NCBI RefSeq assembly: GCF_001042485.2
Contig: NZ_LBMN02000011.1
Location: 103,272 to 167,271 of the forward strand
Length of the DNA: 64,000 nt
DNA from: Bacillus paralicheniformis
Lineage (GTDB): Bacteria > Bacillota > Bacilli > Bacillales > Bacillaceae
Reading direction: 5' to 3'
The position numbers and the translations under genes were made by a program. Positions 25,191-34,484 of this stretch are shown here, piece after piece. The notes under the pieces were generated by a model. That model saw nothing but the letters and a program-made list of their open reading frames with translations, was not told the DNA's origin and did not search any database. Numbering within the stretch: the stretch's first letter is position 1; each line of letters begins with the position of its first letter.

Positions 25191-27305
25191 CTAATCCTTG
25201 CTGTATTTTTTTTGCAGATCGACATAGGCTTTGACGATTTTGGCGGCGATGTTTTTGTTGATTCCGCCTTTATCAGTGGTCATAGACGGAACAACAACGC
25301 TGAAAGCAACCTCAGGATTTTTCGAAGGATAGTAACCGGCAAAGGTTAGGTTGTAACTCATCGTTCCCCACCAGCTTCTGTTCGTGCCGTAGTAAGGCGC
25401 CTGTGCTGTTCCGGTTTTGCCTGATACATCAAGTGAACCGAATGTCCCGGCTGCTGTTCCACCAAGCTGAGTGACCCGTTTCAAACCGGTTTTCACGATT
25501 TCAATATCGCTTTGGGAGTTGTTGATTTTATTGAGCACATTGGCCGAACGCTCTTCAATGACAGATCCGAGCTTTTCGCTTTCGGGTTGGTGAATACTTT
25601 TCACGACTCTCGGCTGCACTCTGTAACCGTCGTTGGCAATCGCGGACATATATTGAGCGAGCTGCAAAGGCGTATATGTGTCAAACTGCCCGATTGCTTC
25701 ATCGAGAAGGAGACCCCCGACTATTTTTGGGTTTGTCTGCATCCCGGCCGACTCCTGCGGCAAGTCGATGCCTGTTTTTACCCCAAGGCCAAATTGATTG
25801 AAGTAATATCTCATTTTATTTAAGTCCTCTAGGTTCGCTGGAAGCGGGCCGTTCGGTACATACGTAATTCCTGCAATCCTCATGGCCACATGAAACATAT
25901 AAACGTTTGAACTTTTTTGAAGCGCTTTGACTTCATTAGCCCATCCAATTGTGTCGGTATAGGAACCTTTTATAACAGGCCCTGCGAAAGTCAGCTTTCC
26001 GTTATCCAAATACATCTGCCCATGCGGCATGCCGTCCTGATAACCGGCCAGCACGGTCGCACCTTTGACGGCTGATCCCATTTCATACTGGGTCGTAAAC
26101 GCGCCGATTGAATAGTCGGTGATTTTGCCGTCGATGATTCGCTTTCCGGCCATGGACAGGATGTCTCCGTTATTCGGATCCATCATGACGACGAACGCTC
26201 TGTCCAGCATGTAGTTTGAGCCGCGGAATTTATTAAGCTCCTCTTCGATAGCCTCTTCGACTTTCTTTTGGAGCTCCATGTCGAAGGTGAGCTGCAGATC
26301 GTACCCGCGTCTTCCTTCATCAACCGTTTCCTGGCTGATAACCTTGCCTGAGCGGTTTTCTGTATATTGCACTTTCGCTTTTTTCGGATTTAAATATTCT
26401 TCATATTGATACTCGAGATAACTTTTTCCCACTCTGTCATTCCGGGCATATCCCCTTGTCAGGTAGAAGTCTTCCCGGTCCTTGATGAGCCCTTGCTCAG
26501 GCGTTGTGACGCCTCCGAAAATGGAGTAGAGCGTTTTTTCATAAGGATATTTCCTGGTCCAGTCCATGATGACGTCAACGCCGGGAAGCTCTTCAAGATG
26601 CTCGGAAACGCGTGAGACTTCCTCATACGTTAAATCGTTGGCCGGCATCTGTTTTGAAGCCTTCTCATCAAGGAGCTGCGCATCGTTTTTCCCCTCGGTT
26701 TTCGGGCTCATCGCTTTGACGATCTGCGGCTCATACGCATAGCCGCCTGAAAACCTTCTGAAAATCGCGGCGACTTTAAGCTCGTCTTTGTCCTTTTCCA
26801 GCGCTTTGATCTCTTCCGCCGGAACGCGGTCTACCTGCAGCTTGTATGTTTGATCAGACTTGAGGGTTTTCTCGCCGTCTTTCAGAAGTGCAGCAGCTTT
26901 TTTCGGATGTCTGGCAAGCCAGTAATCTTTCAAATCTCTTTCTTTCAGAAACGATGGATCGATATCGATCAATTCTGCGAGTTTTTTGGCTGTGCTGATT
27001 TTTTCCTCCGTTTTTGTGCTTGTCATCATCGTATATGTGATCGCGGGAACGCTTTGGTTGTCGACAACCACCCGCCCGTATCTGTCATACATTTTACCCC
27101 GCGGCGCCGGGTATGACGCAATTTTCGCCTCGGTTTTCGAAGCTTCCTGCTCATACGCTTCCCCATTGACGATTTGCACGAGGCCCAGCTTGACGATCAG
27201 CGCAGCGAACAAAGTGAACACCGCAAAGAAGTACAGGTTGATCCGCCATAAACGCGAACGCCTGCTCTTTTTGATTTCAGCCGGATCATGTTGAGATTCT
27301 GTCAC
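25191..27305 (-). CDS. pbpH: PbpH, class B penicillin-binding protein
   Basis: 704 residues, the B. subtilis length. One N-terminal membrane anchor (about 18-42), a dimerisation/pedestal region, then a transpeptidase domain with SxxK (EMGSAVKGATV), SSN (QKSSNVYMF) and KTG (SGKTGTAQAPY). It cross-links peptidoglycan for rod shape; PbpH is partly redundant with PbpA. The GTG at 27303-27305 has AGAGGAGAG eight bases before it and is preferred to earlier codons. Confidence 0.93.
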   Translation of the reverse strand: MTESQHDPAEIKKSRRSRLWRINLYFFAVFTLFAALIVKLGLVQIVNGEAYEQEASKTEAKIASYPAPRGKMYDRYGRVVVDNQSVPAITYTMMTSTKTEEKISTAKKLAELIDIDPSFLKERDLKDYWLARHPKKAAALLKDGEKTLKSDQTYKLQVDRVPAEEIKALEKDKDELKVAAIFRRFSGGYAYEPQIVKAMSPKTEGKNDAQLLDEKASKQMPANDLTYEEVSRVSEHLEELPGVDVIMDWTRKYPYEKTLYSIFGGVTTPEQGLIKDREDFYLTRGYARNDRVGKSYLEYQYEEYLNPKKAKVQYTENRSGKVISQETVDEGRRGYDLQLTFDMELQKKVEEAIEEELNKFRGSNYMLDRAFVVMMDPNNGDILSMAGKRIIDGKITDYSIGAFTTQYEMGSAVKGATVLAGYQDGMPHGQMYLDNGKLTFAGPVIKGSYTDTIGWANEVKALQKSSNVYMFHVAMRIAGITYVPNGPLPANLEDLNKMRYYFNQFGLGVKTGIDLPQESAGMQTNPKIVGGLLLDEAIGQFDTYTPLQLAQYMSAIANDGYRVQPRVVKSIHQPESEKLGSVIEERSANVLNKINNSQSDIEIVKTGLKRVTQLGGTAAGTFGSLDVSGKTGTAQAPYYGTNRSWWGTMSYNLTFAGYYPSKNPEVAFSVVVPSMTTDKGGINKNIAAKIVKAYVDLQKKYSKD

Positions 27306-27653
27306 TGAAACTCTCTCTCCTCTCACAATATTCAATTTTTACATTAATTAACTGAGATATATTGTAACACTTTTGTAATGGTTGTTACAATCTAAAGTTT
27401 TTAAAAAAGCTGTCAATCTCTTTTTATATTAAAATTTAACTAACACATTTAAATTTTACCACGTTTATGACAAGACGCGTAAAAGAGCGATCTGGTTGCA
27501 TATTGGCAGCAAAGGGTTTTTCTTTTTTTATGTCAAAATTAACAATAATACCTTGTCAAAGGGAATATATGGATCTATTATTTCAAAAAAGCCGTGTTAT
27601 GATTCTAGTGTACGAAACAACAACAACTACAACATTTAGGAGGATTACTGTTT
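27306..27653. promoter_or_regulatory. Divergent promoter region pbpH/ykwD
   Basis: About 350 A/T-rich bases. On the minus strand a TTGACA (about 27,409) could be a pbpH minus-35. On the plus strand a strong TAGGAGG site precedes ykwD. No gene is seen inside. Confidence 0.45.
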
Positions 27654-28415
27654 ATGAAAAAAGCTTTTCTTTTATCAGCAGCAGCTGCAGCAACGCTCTT
27701 CACATTCAGCGGCGTTCAACACGCTGACGCTAAAGAGCAGCAGCAAGTACAAGTCAAAACCGTTCATTCCATAAATGTAACTGATCTCGCAGGCAAACTG
27801 AATATCCAAAACATGAACCAGCTTTCTAAAGCTGACCAGGAAAAAATTCAGTCCCTGCTTCATTCTTATAAGAAACAAGCCACTCAACAGCCTAAAGCTT
27901 CTGCACCCAAGTCTTCTGCACCTAAAGCTTCAAAGCCTGAAAGCACGCAGACTCAAAAACAGGAAGCTTCAAAGCCTGCGGCTTCAAAAGAGCAGACTTC
28001 ACAGCAAAAGCAAAATACAGCGCCTTCATCTTCTTCTGTAAGCGCGTATGAAAAAGAAGTTGTTGAGCTGACGAATGCGGAAAGAAAGAAACAAGGGCTA
28101 AAACCTCTTACTTTGGATGAAAAACTGAGCAAGGTTGCCCGCACGAAATCTCAAGATATGAAAGATAACAATTACTTTGATCACAACAGCCCGACTTACG
28201 GTTCTCCATTTGACATGATGAAGAAATTCGGCATCACATACCGCACTGCCGGAGAAAACATCGCGAAAGGCCAAAAAACGCCTCAGGAAGTTGTCAAAGC
28301 TTGGATGAACAGTGAAGGCCACAGAAAAAACATTATGAACCCTAACTTCACGCATATCGGTGTTGGATATGTGAAAGACGGCAACTACTGGACTCAGCAG
28401 TTCATCGGAAAATAA
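27654..28415 (+). CDS. ykwD: YkwD, secreted CAP/SCP-domain protein
   Basis: 253 residues. Signal peptide (cleaved near ADA-KE at about residue 26), a Lys/Gln/Ser/Ala low-complexity linker with KASAPKSSAPK-type repeats (about 75-130), and a C-terminal CAP domain (about 133-253) with LTNAERKKQGL, FDHNSPTYG, AGENIAKG and EGHRKNIMNPNFTHIGVGY. Function unproven; CAP proteins are stable extracellular domains. Confidence 0.92.
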   Translation: MKKAFLLSAAAAATLFTFSGVQHADAKEQQQVQVKTVHSINVTDLAGKLNIQNMNQLSKADQEKIQSLLHSYKKQATQQPKASAPKSSAPKASKPESTQTQKQEASKPAASKEQTSQQKQNTAPSSSSVSAYEKEVVELTNAERKKQGLKPLTLDEKLSKVARTKSQDMKDNNYFDHNSPTYGSPFDMMKKFGITYRTAGENIAKGQKTPQEVVKAWMNSEGHRKNIMNPNFTHIGVGYVKDGNYWTQQFIGK

Positions 28416-28423
28416 GAACCAGC

Positions 28424-28457
28424 AAAAAACCACTTGCATTGAGCAAGTGGTTTTTTT
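28424..28457. terminator. Bidirectional terminator ykwD/ykwC
   Basis: AAAAACCACTTGC-loop-GCAAGTGGTTTTTTT. Confidence 0.9.
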
Positions 28458-28459
28458 CG

Positions 28460-29332
28460 TTATTTATATTCTGTCCAAAGCTTGTACACACTTTGGGTGC
28501 CGCTGTTTTCTTCGCCTTTTTCCACAAGGGTGTCGTAAAGGCTTTTCGCAAGCTCGAGCCCCGGCATTTTCTCGCCCATCAACTCCGCTTCTTCTAGCGC
28601 GATGCCCATGTCTTTAACAAAGTGTTTGACGTAAAAGCCCGGTTCAAAGTCGCCTTTCAGCATTCTAGGCGCGAGATTTGAGAGGGACCAGCTTCCCGCA
28701 GCGCCGGTCGTAATGCTTTTTAACACATTGTCGGGATCGAGTCCGGATTTTTTGGCGTAGGCCATCGCTTCTGCGACACCGATCATACCTGCAGCAATCG
28801 CAATCTGGTTGCACATTTTCGTATGCTGCCCGCTTCCGGCCGGCCCCTGATATTGGATATTTTCACCCATGATCGAAAAGATCGGGTAGCATTCATCAAA
28901 GGCTTTCCGTTCTCCTCCGACCATAATGGCGAGCGTGCCGTTTCTCGCGCCGACGTCCCCGCCTGAAACCGGAGCATCTAAAGTGTAAAGTCCTCTCTCT
29001 TTTGCAGCATCCTCGATTTGTTTGGCGAGAGAAGGCTTGGAAGTCGTCATATCGATGAGGTAAGAACCTGTTTTGGCATTTTCAATAATGCCTTCGCTTC
29101 CAAAGTAAACTTCTTCAACGTCTTTTGGGTAGCCGACCATTGTGATGATCACATCAGACGACTGCGCCAGTGCTTTGACGGATGATTTCCATTCCGCCCC
29201 TTTTTCCACGAGGCTGTCCGCTTTCTGTTTTGTTCTCGTATAGGCGCTGACGGGATAGCCTGCAGCCAAAATATGCGAGGCCATGCTGTTTCCCATTACA
29301 CCGAGTCCGATAAATCCGATTGTTTTTTTCAT
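28460..29332 (-). CDS. ykwC: YkwC, beta-hydroxyacid dehydrogenase
   Basis: 290 residues, 6PGDH/HIBADH family. N-terminal dinucleotide loop GFIGLGVMGNSMA, substrate motif DAPVSGGDVGARNGTLAIMVGG and catalytic Lys in GSGQHTKMCNQI. Substrate unknown. The stop-to-start gap to the upstream SDR gene is only 13 bases, so the two are co-transcribed. Confidence 0.9.
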   Translation of the reverse strand: MKKTIGFIGLGVMGNSMASHILAAGYPVSAYTRTKQKADSLVEKGAEWKSSVKALAQSSDVIITMVGYPKDVEEVYFGSEGIIENAKTGSYLIDMTTSKPSLAKQIEDAAKERGLYTLDAPVSGGDVGARNGTLAIMVGGERKAFDECYPIFSIMGENIQYQGPAGSGQHTKMCNQIAIAAGMIGVAEAMAYAKKSGLDPDNVLKSITTGAAGSWSLSNLAPRMLKGDFEPGFYVKHFVKDMGIALEEAELMGEKMPGLELAKSLYDTLVEKGEENSGTQSVYKLWTEYK

Positions 29333-29345
29333 GATGTCATCCCCC

Positions 29346-30131
29346 TTAAATCGCTTTTACCATTCCGCCGTCTATCAGCAGTGTCTGTCCAGTCATATAT
29401 GTATTGCATTCTGATAAAAGAAAGCTTGCATACTGTGCAAAGTCGTCAGGTTTTCCGTAGGAGCCGAGCGGAATCTCTTTCTCATAGCTTTCCTTCACCT
29501 GCTGCTCGGAAAGGCCCGTTTTCTCGGCTTTCAGCCGGTCAAGCTCTGCCACGCGGTCTGTCGCGATTCTTCCCGGGGCGAGCGTGTTGATCAAAATGCG
29601 ATGTTCGGCCAACTCTTCAGCAATGGATTTTGTCAGACCGACGATTCCCATTCGAAACGTATTGGAAAGCAGCAGCCCCGGAATCGGTTGCTTGACTGAT
29701 GATGAAGCGATATTAACGATGCGTCCTCCATCCTTTTTTAGATATGGAAAAGCTTCGCGGATTAAACGGACATAGCTGAGCAGATGCAATTCAAATGACG
29801 AAGTCCAGTCAGCGTCTGTCAGATCCAGCAGGCTGCCGCCCTTCGGTCCTCCGACATTGTTGACAAGCATATCGATCGTTCCAAATGTGTCAGCGGTCTT
29901 TTGAACGAGCGCTTTGATCCCGTCGGCGTCTGCAAGATCGCATACTTGATAAGAGATGGCTCCGCCGCCGAGTCCGCTCAGCTCTTCCGCTGCTTTTTTC
30001 AAGTCCGCTTCGTGTCTCCCGGACAGCATGACATTTGCCCCTTCTGTCGCAAGGGCTTTTGCGATCGCATTGCCGAGTCCTTTGCTGCTTGCTGCCACAA
30101 GCGCCGTTTTGCCATTCATCTTTAAATCCAC
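29346..30131 (-). CDS. SDR oxidoreductase with altered catalytic residues
   Basis: About 261 residues from the GTG at 30129-30131 (GGGAG eight bases ahead). Rossmann motif VAASSKGLGNAIA and NNVGGPKGG are intact. Aligning back from GLTKS, the usual YxxxK reads SNTFR, so the Tyr position holds Ser and the Lys position Arg. The C-terminus is normal (MTGQTLLIDGGM). It resembles FabG-like reductases in overall pattern; the substrate, and even catalysis, are uncertain. In an apparent operon with ykwC. Confidence 0.82.
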   Translation of the reverse strand: MDLKMNGKTALVAASSKGLGNAIAKALATEGANVMLSGRHEADLKKAAEELSGLGGGAISYQVCDLADADGIKALVQKTADTFGTIDMLVNNVGGPKGGSLLDLTDADWTSSFELHLLSYVRLIREAFPYLKKDGGRIVNIASSSVKQPIPGLLLSNTFRMGIVGLTKSIAEELAEHRILINTLAPGRIATDRVAELDRLKAEKTGLSEQQVKESYEKEIPLGSYGKPDDFAQYASFLLSECNTYMTGQTLLIDGGMVKAI

Positions 30132-30205
30132 AATCATCACTCCCTTCATACTTATAGTGTAACACGTATATTCTGAAAATTGGGATTGTGAGCGTTGAAA
30201 AAGGG

Positions 30206-30238
30206 GAAGTCCCTCTTTCAACAAGAGGGACTTCTTTA
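30206..30238 (-). terminator. Terminator of mcpC
   Basis: GAAGTCCCTCTT-loop-AAGAGGGACTTC, twelve paired bases, right after the mcpC stop. Confidence 0.88.
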
Positions 30239-32209
30239 TTACACGTTAAACTTATTGATCGCATTTAATAATTCTTGGTTGGCCTCGCTCAGCGCTCCAG
30301 CAGATTTGGCGATACTTTCCAGCGCTGTCAGCTGCTCGTTTGTCGAAGCGCTGACCTCTTCCGCAGCCGCTGCAGACTGCTGGGAAATGGCTGAAATGCT
30401 CTGGATCGAATCGGACATTTTTTGCTGTTCTCCGCTCATATCAGAGATTTCAGAGTAAATGTGGTCAATTGAGTTGACGAGCGCCTGCATTTCTGCAGTA
30501 ATTTTGCTGAGCGCTTCTCCTGTCTCGTGAATCATTCCATTTTGTTCTTCATTCATCTTGCTTGCTTCCGTCATCGCTGAAACGGCTTCTTTCGTTTCCA
30601 GCTGAATCTGCTTGACCGTTTCGCTGATATGCTGTGAAGAGACCGCCGATTGTTCGGCAAGCTTTCTCACCTCTTCTGCAACTACCGCAAAACCGCGTCC
30701 GCTTTCGCCGGCACGGGCTGCTTCAATGCTGGCGTTCAGAGCAAGCAGGTTTGTTTGATCAGAGATCGCCGAGATGGCTGTAACAACGTCTTCGATGTTT
30801 TTCGTTTTTTCTTCAAGCTGCAAAAGCATATGTTCCACTTTCTTCGTCTCCGAGTTGGCTTCATTTGATTTTGCAAGCAGCTGCCCGAGAGCATCGATTC
30901 CTGTATAGCTTGCATCTTCTGATGTTCTCGAAAGCTTCTTGATGCTGTCGGCATGATGTTCAATTTCTTTAATTTTGACAGACAGCCGTTCGGATTGTTC
31001 ATTTACATTTTCGATCTCTGCCGCTTGTTCTGTCGCACCTGTCGCCACTTCTTCGATTGCTTTGGCAATCTCATCGCTCGCAGAAACCGTTTCTTTTGAA
31101 ACAGCGCTTAATTGATCGGTCGTTTTCGATACTTTTCCGGACGAGGTTCCGACTTGCACAATCATTTCTTTCATGTTTTCGACCATCTTGTTGAAGTCTT
31201 TTGTTAATATACCGATTTCGTCTTTTGAGGCAGCTGCTGTCTGGACCGTCAAATCACCGCCCGCGACAGCCTTTGTTTTGGCAATCAGCTGCTTAATCGG
31301 GCCTGTGATCGTTTTGGCAAGGAAATAGCTTAAAATGATCGCCGCTGCCAAAGCAATGATTGAAACGATCATGACCATTTTGTTCATTTCCTGTGCGACC
31401 CACATCAGCTTCGCCGTGTCGAATTGCGTACCGACTTTCCAGCCCGTACCACCGACGGTCTGATAAGCGATCACAGTATCTTTGCCTACTTTGATTCCGT
31501 CTTTGGATGACGGGATGTCCCGATATGTTTTGTCTTTCGATATATCGTCACCTTGTTTTGACGGGTGGGCAAGCATTGTCCCGTTTTGGTCCAAAATAAA
31601 TGCGTAGCCGTCATATGGCATCTTTTGATTTTCGATAATTTTGTTTAATGAATTCAATGAAATATCTAAGCTGATGACGCCTAATACTTTATTGTCGACA
31701 ACGACTGCTTTAGCCGCTGCGACCATCATCTCTCCAGACACGACATCTTGATACGGCTCTGTCCAGATCACTTGATCAGACGTTTTGGCAGCCGATGTGT
31801 ACCAGGGCCGGGTCGTCGGGTCAAAATCTTTATCAAATTCGGCTTTCGGGTATATCCATATATCTTTTTTTGAAGTCGCTATATACGCATTGGTGACAAA
31901 TTCGTTTTTATCCTTGATTTGCTTTAATTCGTCGTTGATCAGTCTGCCCAATAATTTATTTTGATCATCTTCTAAAAATGACTGCGCCATTCGACTGTCG
32001 CTCATACGATTTAAAGCGATTTCATAGTTTTCTAATTGAAGCTCGATATTACCTTTGATCGAGTTAAGCAGACTTGAAGTCGATTCTTTTGCTTGATCTT
32101 CAAGCATCGATTTCAACAAATGTGTTGTGGAAAACTGTAGGACGATAACCGTCAAAATCAGCAGGATGGCAACAAATCCGGCAATTTTGACATGCAGTTT
32201 TTTAAACAA
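30239..32209 (-). CDS. mcpC: McpC, methyl-accepting chemotaxis receptor
   Basis: 656 residues: TM1 (about 8-30), an extracellular double-Cache ligand domain (about 35-275) with the RPWYTSAAK segment, TM2 (about 280-302), HAMP, methylation helices and the signalling tip ([24 protein letters not shown]). In B. subtilis McpC senses many amino acids and, through PTS proteins, sugars. Expressed from a sigma-D promoter. Confidence 0.94.
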   Translation of the reverse strand: MFKKLHVKIAGFVAILLILTVIVLQFSTTHLLKSMLEDQAKESTSSLLNSIKGNIELQLENYEIALNRMSDSRMAQSFLEDDQNKLLGRLINDELKQIKDKNEFVTNAYIATSKKDIWIYPKAEFDKDFDPTTRPWYTSAAKTSDQVIWTEPYQDVVSGEMMVAAAKAVVVDNKVLGVISLDISLNSLNKIIENQKMPYDGYAFILDQNGTMLAHPSKQGDDISKDKTYRDIPSSKDGIKVGKDTVIAYQTVGGTGWKVGTQFDTAKLMWVAQEMNKMVMIVSIIALAAAIILSYFLAKTITGPIKQLIAKTKAVAGGDLTVQTAAASKDEIGILTKDFNKMVENMKEMIVQVGTSSGKVSKTTDQLSAVSKETVSASDEIAKAIEEVATGATEQAAEIENVNEQSERLSVKIKEIEHHADSIKKLSRTSEDASYTGIDALGQLLAKSNEANSETKKVEHMLLQLEEKTKNIEDVVTAISAISDQTNLLALNASIEAARAGESGRGFAVVAEEVRKLAEQSAVSSQHISETVKQIQLETKEAVSAMTEASKMNEEQNGMIHETGEALSKITAEMQALVNSIDHIYSEISDMSGEQQKMSDSIQSISAISQQSAAAAEEVSASTNEQLTALESIAKSAGALSEANQELLNAINKFNV

Positions 32210-32245
32210 ATGAAACCCTACTTTACATGCACCTTCATATTCTTT

Positions 32246-32272
32246 TTATCGGCCAAAATTTCGCAAAATTAA
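32246..32272 (-). promoter_or_regulatory. Sigma-D promoter of mcpC
   Basis: Minus strand: TTAA (32269-32272), 15 bases, then GCCGATAA (32246-32253). This fits the motility sigma-factor consensus TAAA-N15-GCCGATAT with two mismatches. Confidence 0.75.
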
Positions 32273-32328
32273 GATAGCCTGCTAAAATAACGGTATAATG
32301 AAGGAAATATCAAAAGGAGTGATGGGCG

Positions 32329-33021
32329 ATCTATAAACAGTTTTACGTCGATAACGGCATTTCTTATCAGCAGGTGGACATCCGCAATTACAACAACAAA
32401 GATATTCCCGATTTGATTGCACTCCAAAGAGAATGCTTTCCGCCTCCGTTTCCGGAAGACCTTTTGTGGAATGAAAAGCAGCTCCATTCCCATATTGAAC
32501 GATTTCCCGATGGTGCACTTTGCGCGGTTTCCGAAGGCCGAATCATCGGTTCGATGACGGCGCTCATGACTGATTTTGATCCGCATCATCCTCACCACAG
32601 CTGGGACGAAGTGACAGACAACGGGTATATCGGCACACATCAAAACGATGGAAACTCCCTTTATGTCGTCGATATTTCCGTGTCCCCTCACTATCGAAAA
32701 CTCGGCATCGGAAAGCGGCTGATGCAGTCCATGTATGAACTGACGGTTTTTAAAGGGCTCAAGCGGCTCATTGGCGGCGGACGGATTCCCCATTATCACA
32801 AGTCGGCTGAAGAAATGACGCCCGAACAGTATGTTCAAGCTGTATTGGACGGGGAAAAGCGCGATCCCGTGCTCTCATTCCTGCTCCAGTGCGGACGATC
32901 GCCGGTTTGCGTGATTCCCGGCTACATTGAAGATGAGGAATCGCTTCATTATGCGGTCTTAATGGAGTGGAAAAACCCTTTTTTAACATCTCAAAACAAA
33001 AAACAGAGCTTTTCCGGCTAA
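32329..33021 (+). CDS. ykwB: YkwB, GNAT-family acetyltransferase
   Basis: GNAT fold: VVDISVSPHYRKLGIGKRLMQSM is the acetyl-CoA motif A. The nearest conventional start is GTG at 32374, with a poor ribosome site. Coding continues in frame upstream (YKQFYVDNGISYQQ) to an ATC at 32329 that lies nine bases after AAAGGAG and just after an in-frame stop. I therefore propose the longer form of 230 residues. Substrate unknown. TATAAT at about 32,294 is a likely minus-10. Confidence 0.75.
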   Translation: MYKQFYVDNGISYQQVDIRNYNNKDIPDLIALQRECFPPPFPEDLLWNEKQLHSHIERFPDGALCAVSEGRIIGSMTALMTDFDPHHPHHSWDEVTDNGYIGTHQNDGNSLYVVDISVSPHYRKLGIGKRLMQSMYELTVFKGLKRLIGGGRIPHYHKSAEEMTPEQYVQAVLDGEKRDPVLSFLLQCGRSPVCVIPGYIEDEESLHYAVLMEWKNPFLTSQNKKQSFSG

Positions 33022-33029
33022 AGCTCTGT
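33003..33029. terminator. Bidirectional terminator ykwB/splB
   Basis: ACAGAGCTTT-loop-AAAGCTCTGT between the convergent genes. Confidence 0.8.
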
Positions 33030-34057
33030 TATGTGAAATATTCGATTTTTGCTTCGGGAAAATAGTTATCAATATACGTTTCAAGGGCGCTGCGAAGCTC
33101 TGCTTCTTCATCCTTCTGGTATATATATTTGCCAATCCCGTATCTGCCCCATTTATAGCGCCGTTTTTCTTCATCCAGTTCGAGCTTTGTCTTTGGATAG
33201 TTTTTTTCAATGACTCTTTTTGCCGGCTTCGTGAATCTGTGCTGGATCATTTCAAAGGTAATGTCGCGCCTAGCATGCTGCGGCAGCGCACGATCGAGCT
33301 TTTCGAGCAGCACTCTGTAGCCTTCCTGCCAGCCGTCATGAATATAAATCGGAGCGATGATAAAACCAAGCGGATAGCCTGCTTCCGCTACTTTCACGGC
33401 GGCTTCGATCCGTTTATCCAAAGGGGATGTGCCGGGTTCAAAACTTTTGATGACATAATCGGCATTTACGCTGAAGCGGAAACGCGTTTTTCCGTTGTGC
33501 TTGGCATCAAGCAAATGGTCGACATGATGGAATTTTGTCACGAAACGCAATTTACCGTGGTCGGATTGACCGAAATGCTCAATTGCACGCTTTAATGTGT
33601 GTGTCAAATGATCAATCCCGACAATATCAGATGTGCAAGAAGCTTCAAACCGCGTATCCTCGGGAGCGCGTTCTTTCATATACTGGTCCGCCTGATCAAG
33701 TATTTCCTCCACATTGACGTACGTTCTGATATACGGCTTGCTGCCCATTGTCGTCTGCAGATAGCAGTAATGGCAGTGACCCATACACCCTGTTGCAAAC
33801 GGAATCGCGTATTCTGCGGACGGTTTTGATGAATCGAATTTCAATGTTTTTCTGACGCCGATGACCAAAGTGGATTTCGCATTTCTGTATTTTTGCAGGT
33901 GGCCTTCCCCCGGGATATTCCTCACCTGATTGTGTGAAGTCGTTTCCCTGATCTCAAGCCCCATGTTTGAAAATTTATCCCTCAGCTCTTTTCCCAGCGG
34001 GTATTCCAGCGCTCTCGGTTCAATATAGACGAGCTGGGGAACAAACGGTTTTACCAT
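33029..34057 (-). CDS. splB: SplB, spore photoproduct lyase
   Basis: 342 residues from the start used by the B. subtilis homologue (MxxPFVPQLVYIEPRALEYP). Radical-SAM enzyme that directly reverses the spore photoproduct 5-thyminyl-5,6-dihydrothymine at germination; the iron-sulfur cysteines are in CMGHCHYC. The reading frame is open for 70 more codons upstream, overlapping splA, but that part does not resemble the family. An alternative ATG lies five codons earlier, at 34,070-34,072. Confidence 0.93.
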   Translation of the reverse strand: MVKPFVPQLVYIEPRALEYPLGKELRDKFSNMGLEIRETTSHNQVRNIPGEGHLQKYRNAKSTLVIGVRKTLKFDSSKPSAEYAIPFATGCMGHCHYCYLQTTMGSKPYIRTYVNVEEILDQADQYMKERAPEDTRFEASCTSDIVGIDHLTHTLKRAIEHFGQSDHGKLRFVTKFHHVDHLLDAKHNGKTRFRFSVNADYVIKSFEPGTSPLDKRIEAAVKVAEAGYPLGFIIAPIYIHDGWQEGYRVLLEKLDRALPQHARRDITFEMIQHRFTKPAKRVIEKNYPKTKLELDEEKRRYKWGRYGIGKYIYQKDEEAELRSALETYIDNYFPEAKIEYFT

Positions 34058-34130
34058 TGGAAACAGACACATCCTTTGCTTATTTCCGTTACTTTTTGCA
34101 TTTAGAGGATGTGATATACCGGTAATATTT

Positions 34131-34364
34131 TCATACCCCGTCAAATAACTCACGGTAAAGCCGTTCCGCCTCTTCATATGAAGAAAAAACTGCATCATCT
34201 TCGGCAAAGGCGTGATATGTATCATACATAAACAATGCCAGTTCACCTTCGTGAAGCGGGTGATCAACGACTTCAGCTTCCTTTATATGCGCGACATTGG
34301 CGGCATGCGGGTTCCGGTAAATGACATAGACCTCATCACCCGGTTTGAATGGCTGCCTGGGCAT
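34131..34364 (-). CDS. splA: SplA, regulator of the spl operon
   Basis: 77 residues starting MPRQPFKPGDEVYVIYRNPH. TRAP-like small regulator that lowers splAB expression in the forespore. Directly upstream of splB, with GGGGG before the ATG. The operon is sigma-G dependent in B. subtilis; I did not find an unambiguous sigma-G promoter here. Confidence 0.9.
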   Translation of the reverse strand: MPRQPFKPGDEVYVIYRNPHAANVAHIKEAEVVDHPLHEGELALFMYDTYHAFAEDDAVFSSYEEAERLYRELFDGV

Positions 34365-34434
34365 ATCAAAATCCCCCTTTCTAACTATTGGTCACATGTA
34401 TTATTTCCGCCGCAGCCGAGATCATTCAGATCAA

Positions 34435-34477
34435 CAAAAAAACCCGGACGGGCATTGGTTATGCCTGTCCGGATTTT
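34435..34477 (-). terminator. Terminator of ptsHI
   Basis: CCGGACAGGC/GCCCGTCCGG-type stem followed by seven T on the minus strand. Confidence 0.85.
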
Positions 34478-34484
34478 CAATCGC

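Noticed and set aside
34058..34267. 70-residue N-terminal extension of SplB
   Set aside because: It overlaps splA in another frame, and the known protein begins at the MxxPFVPQLVY segment.
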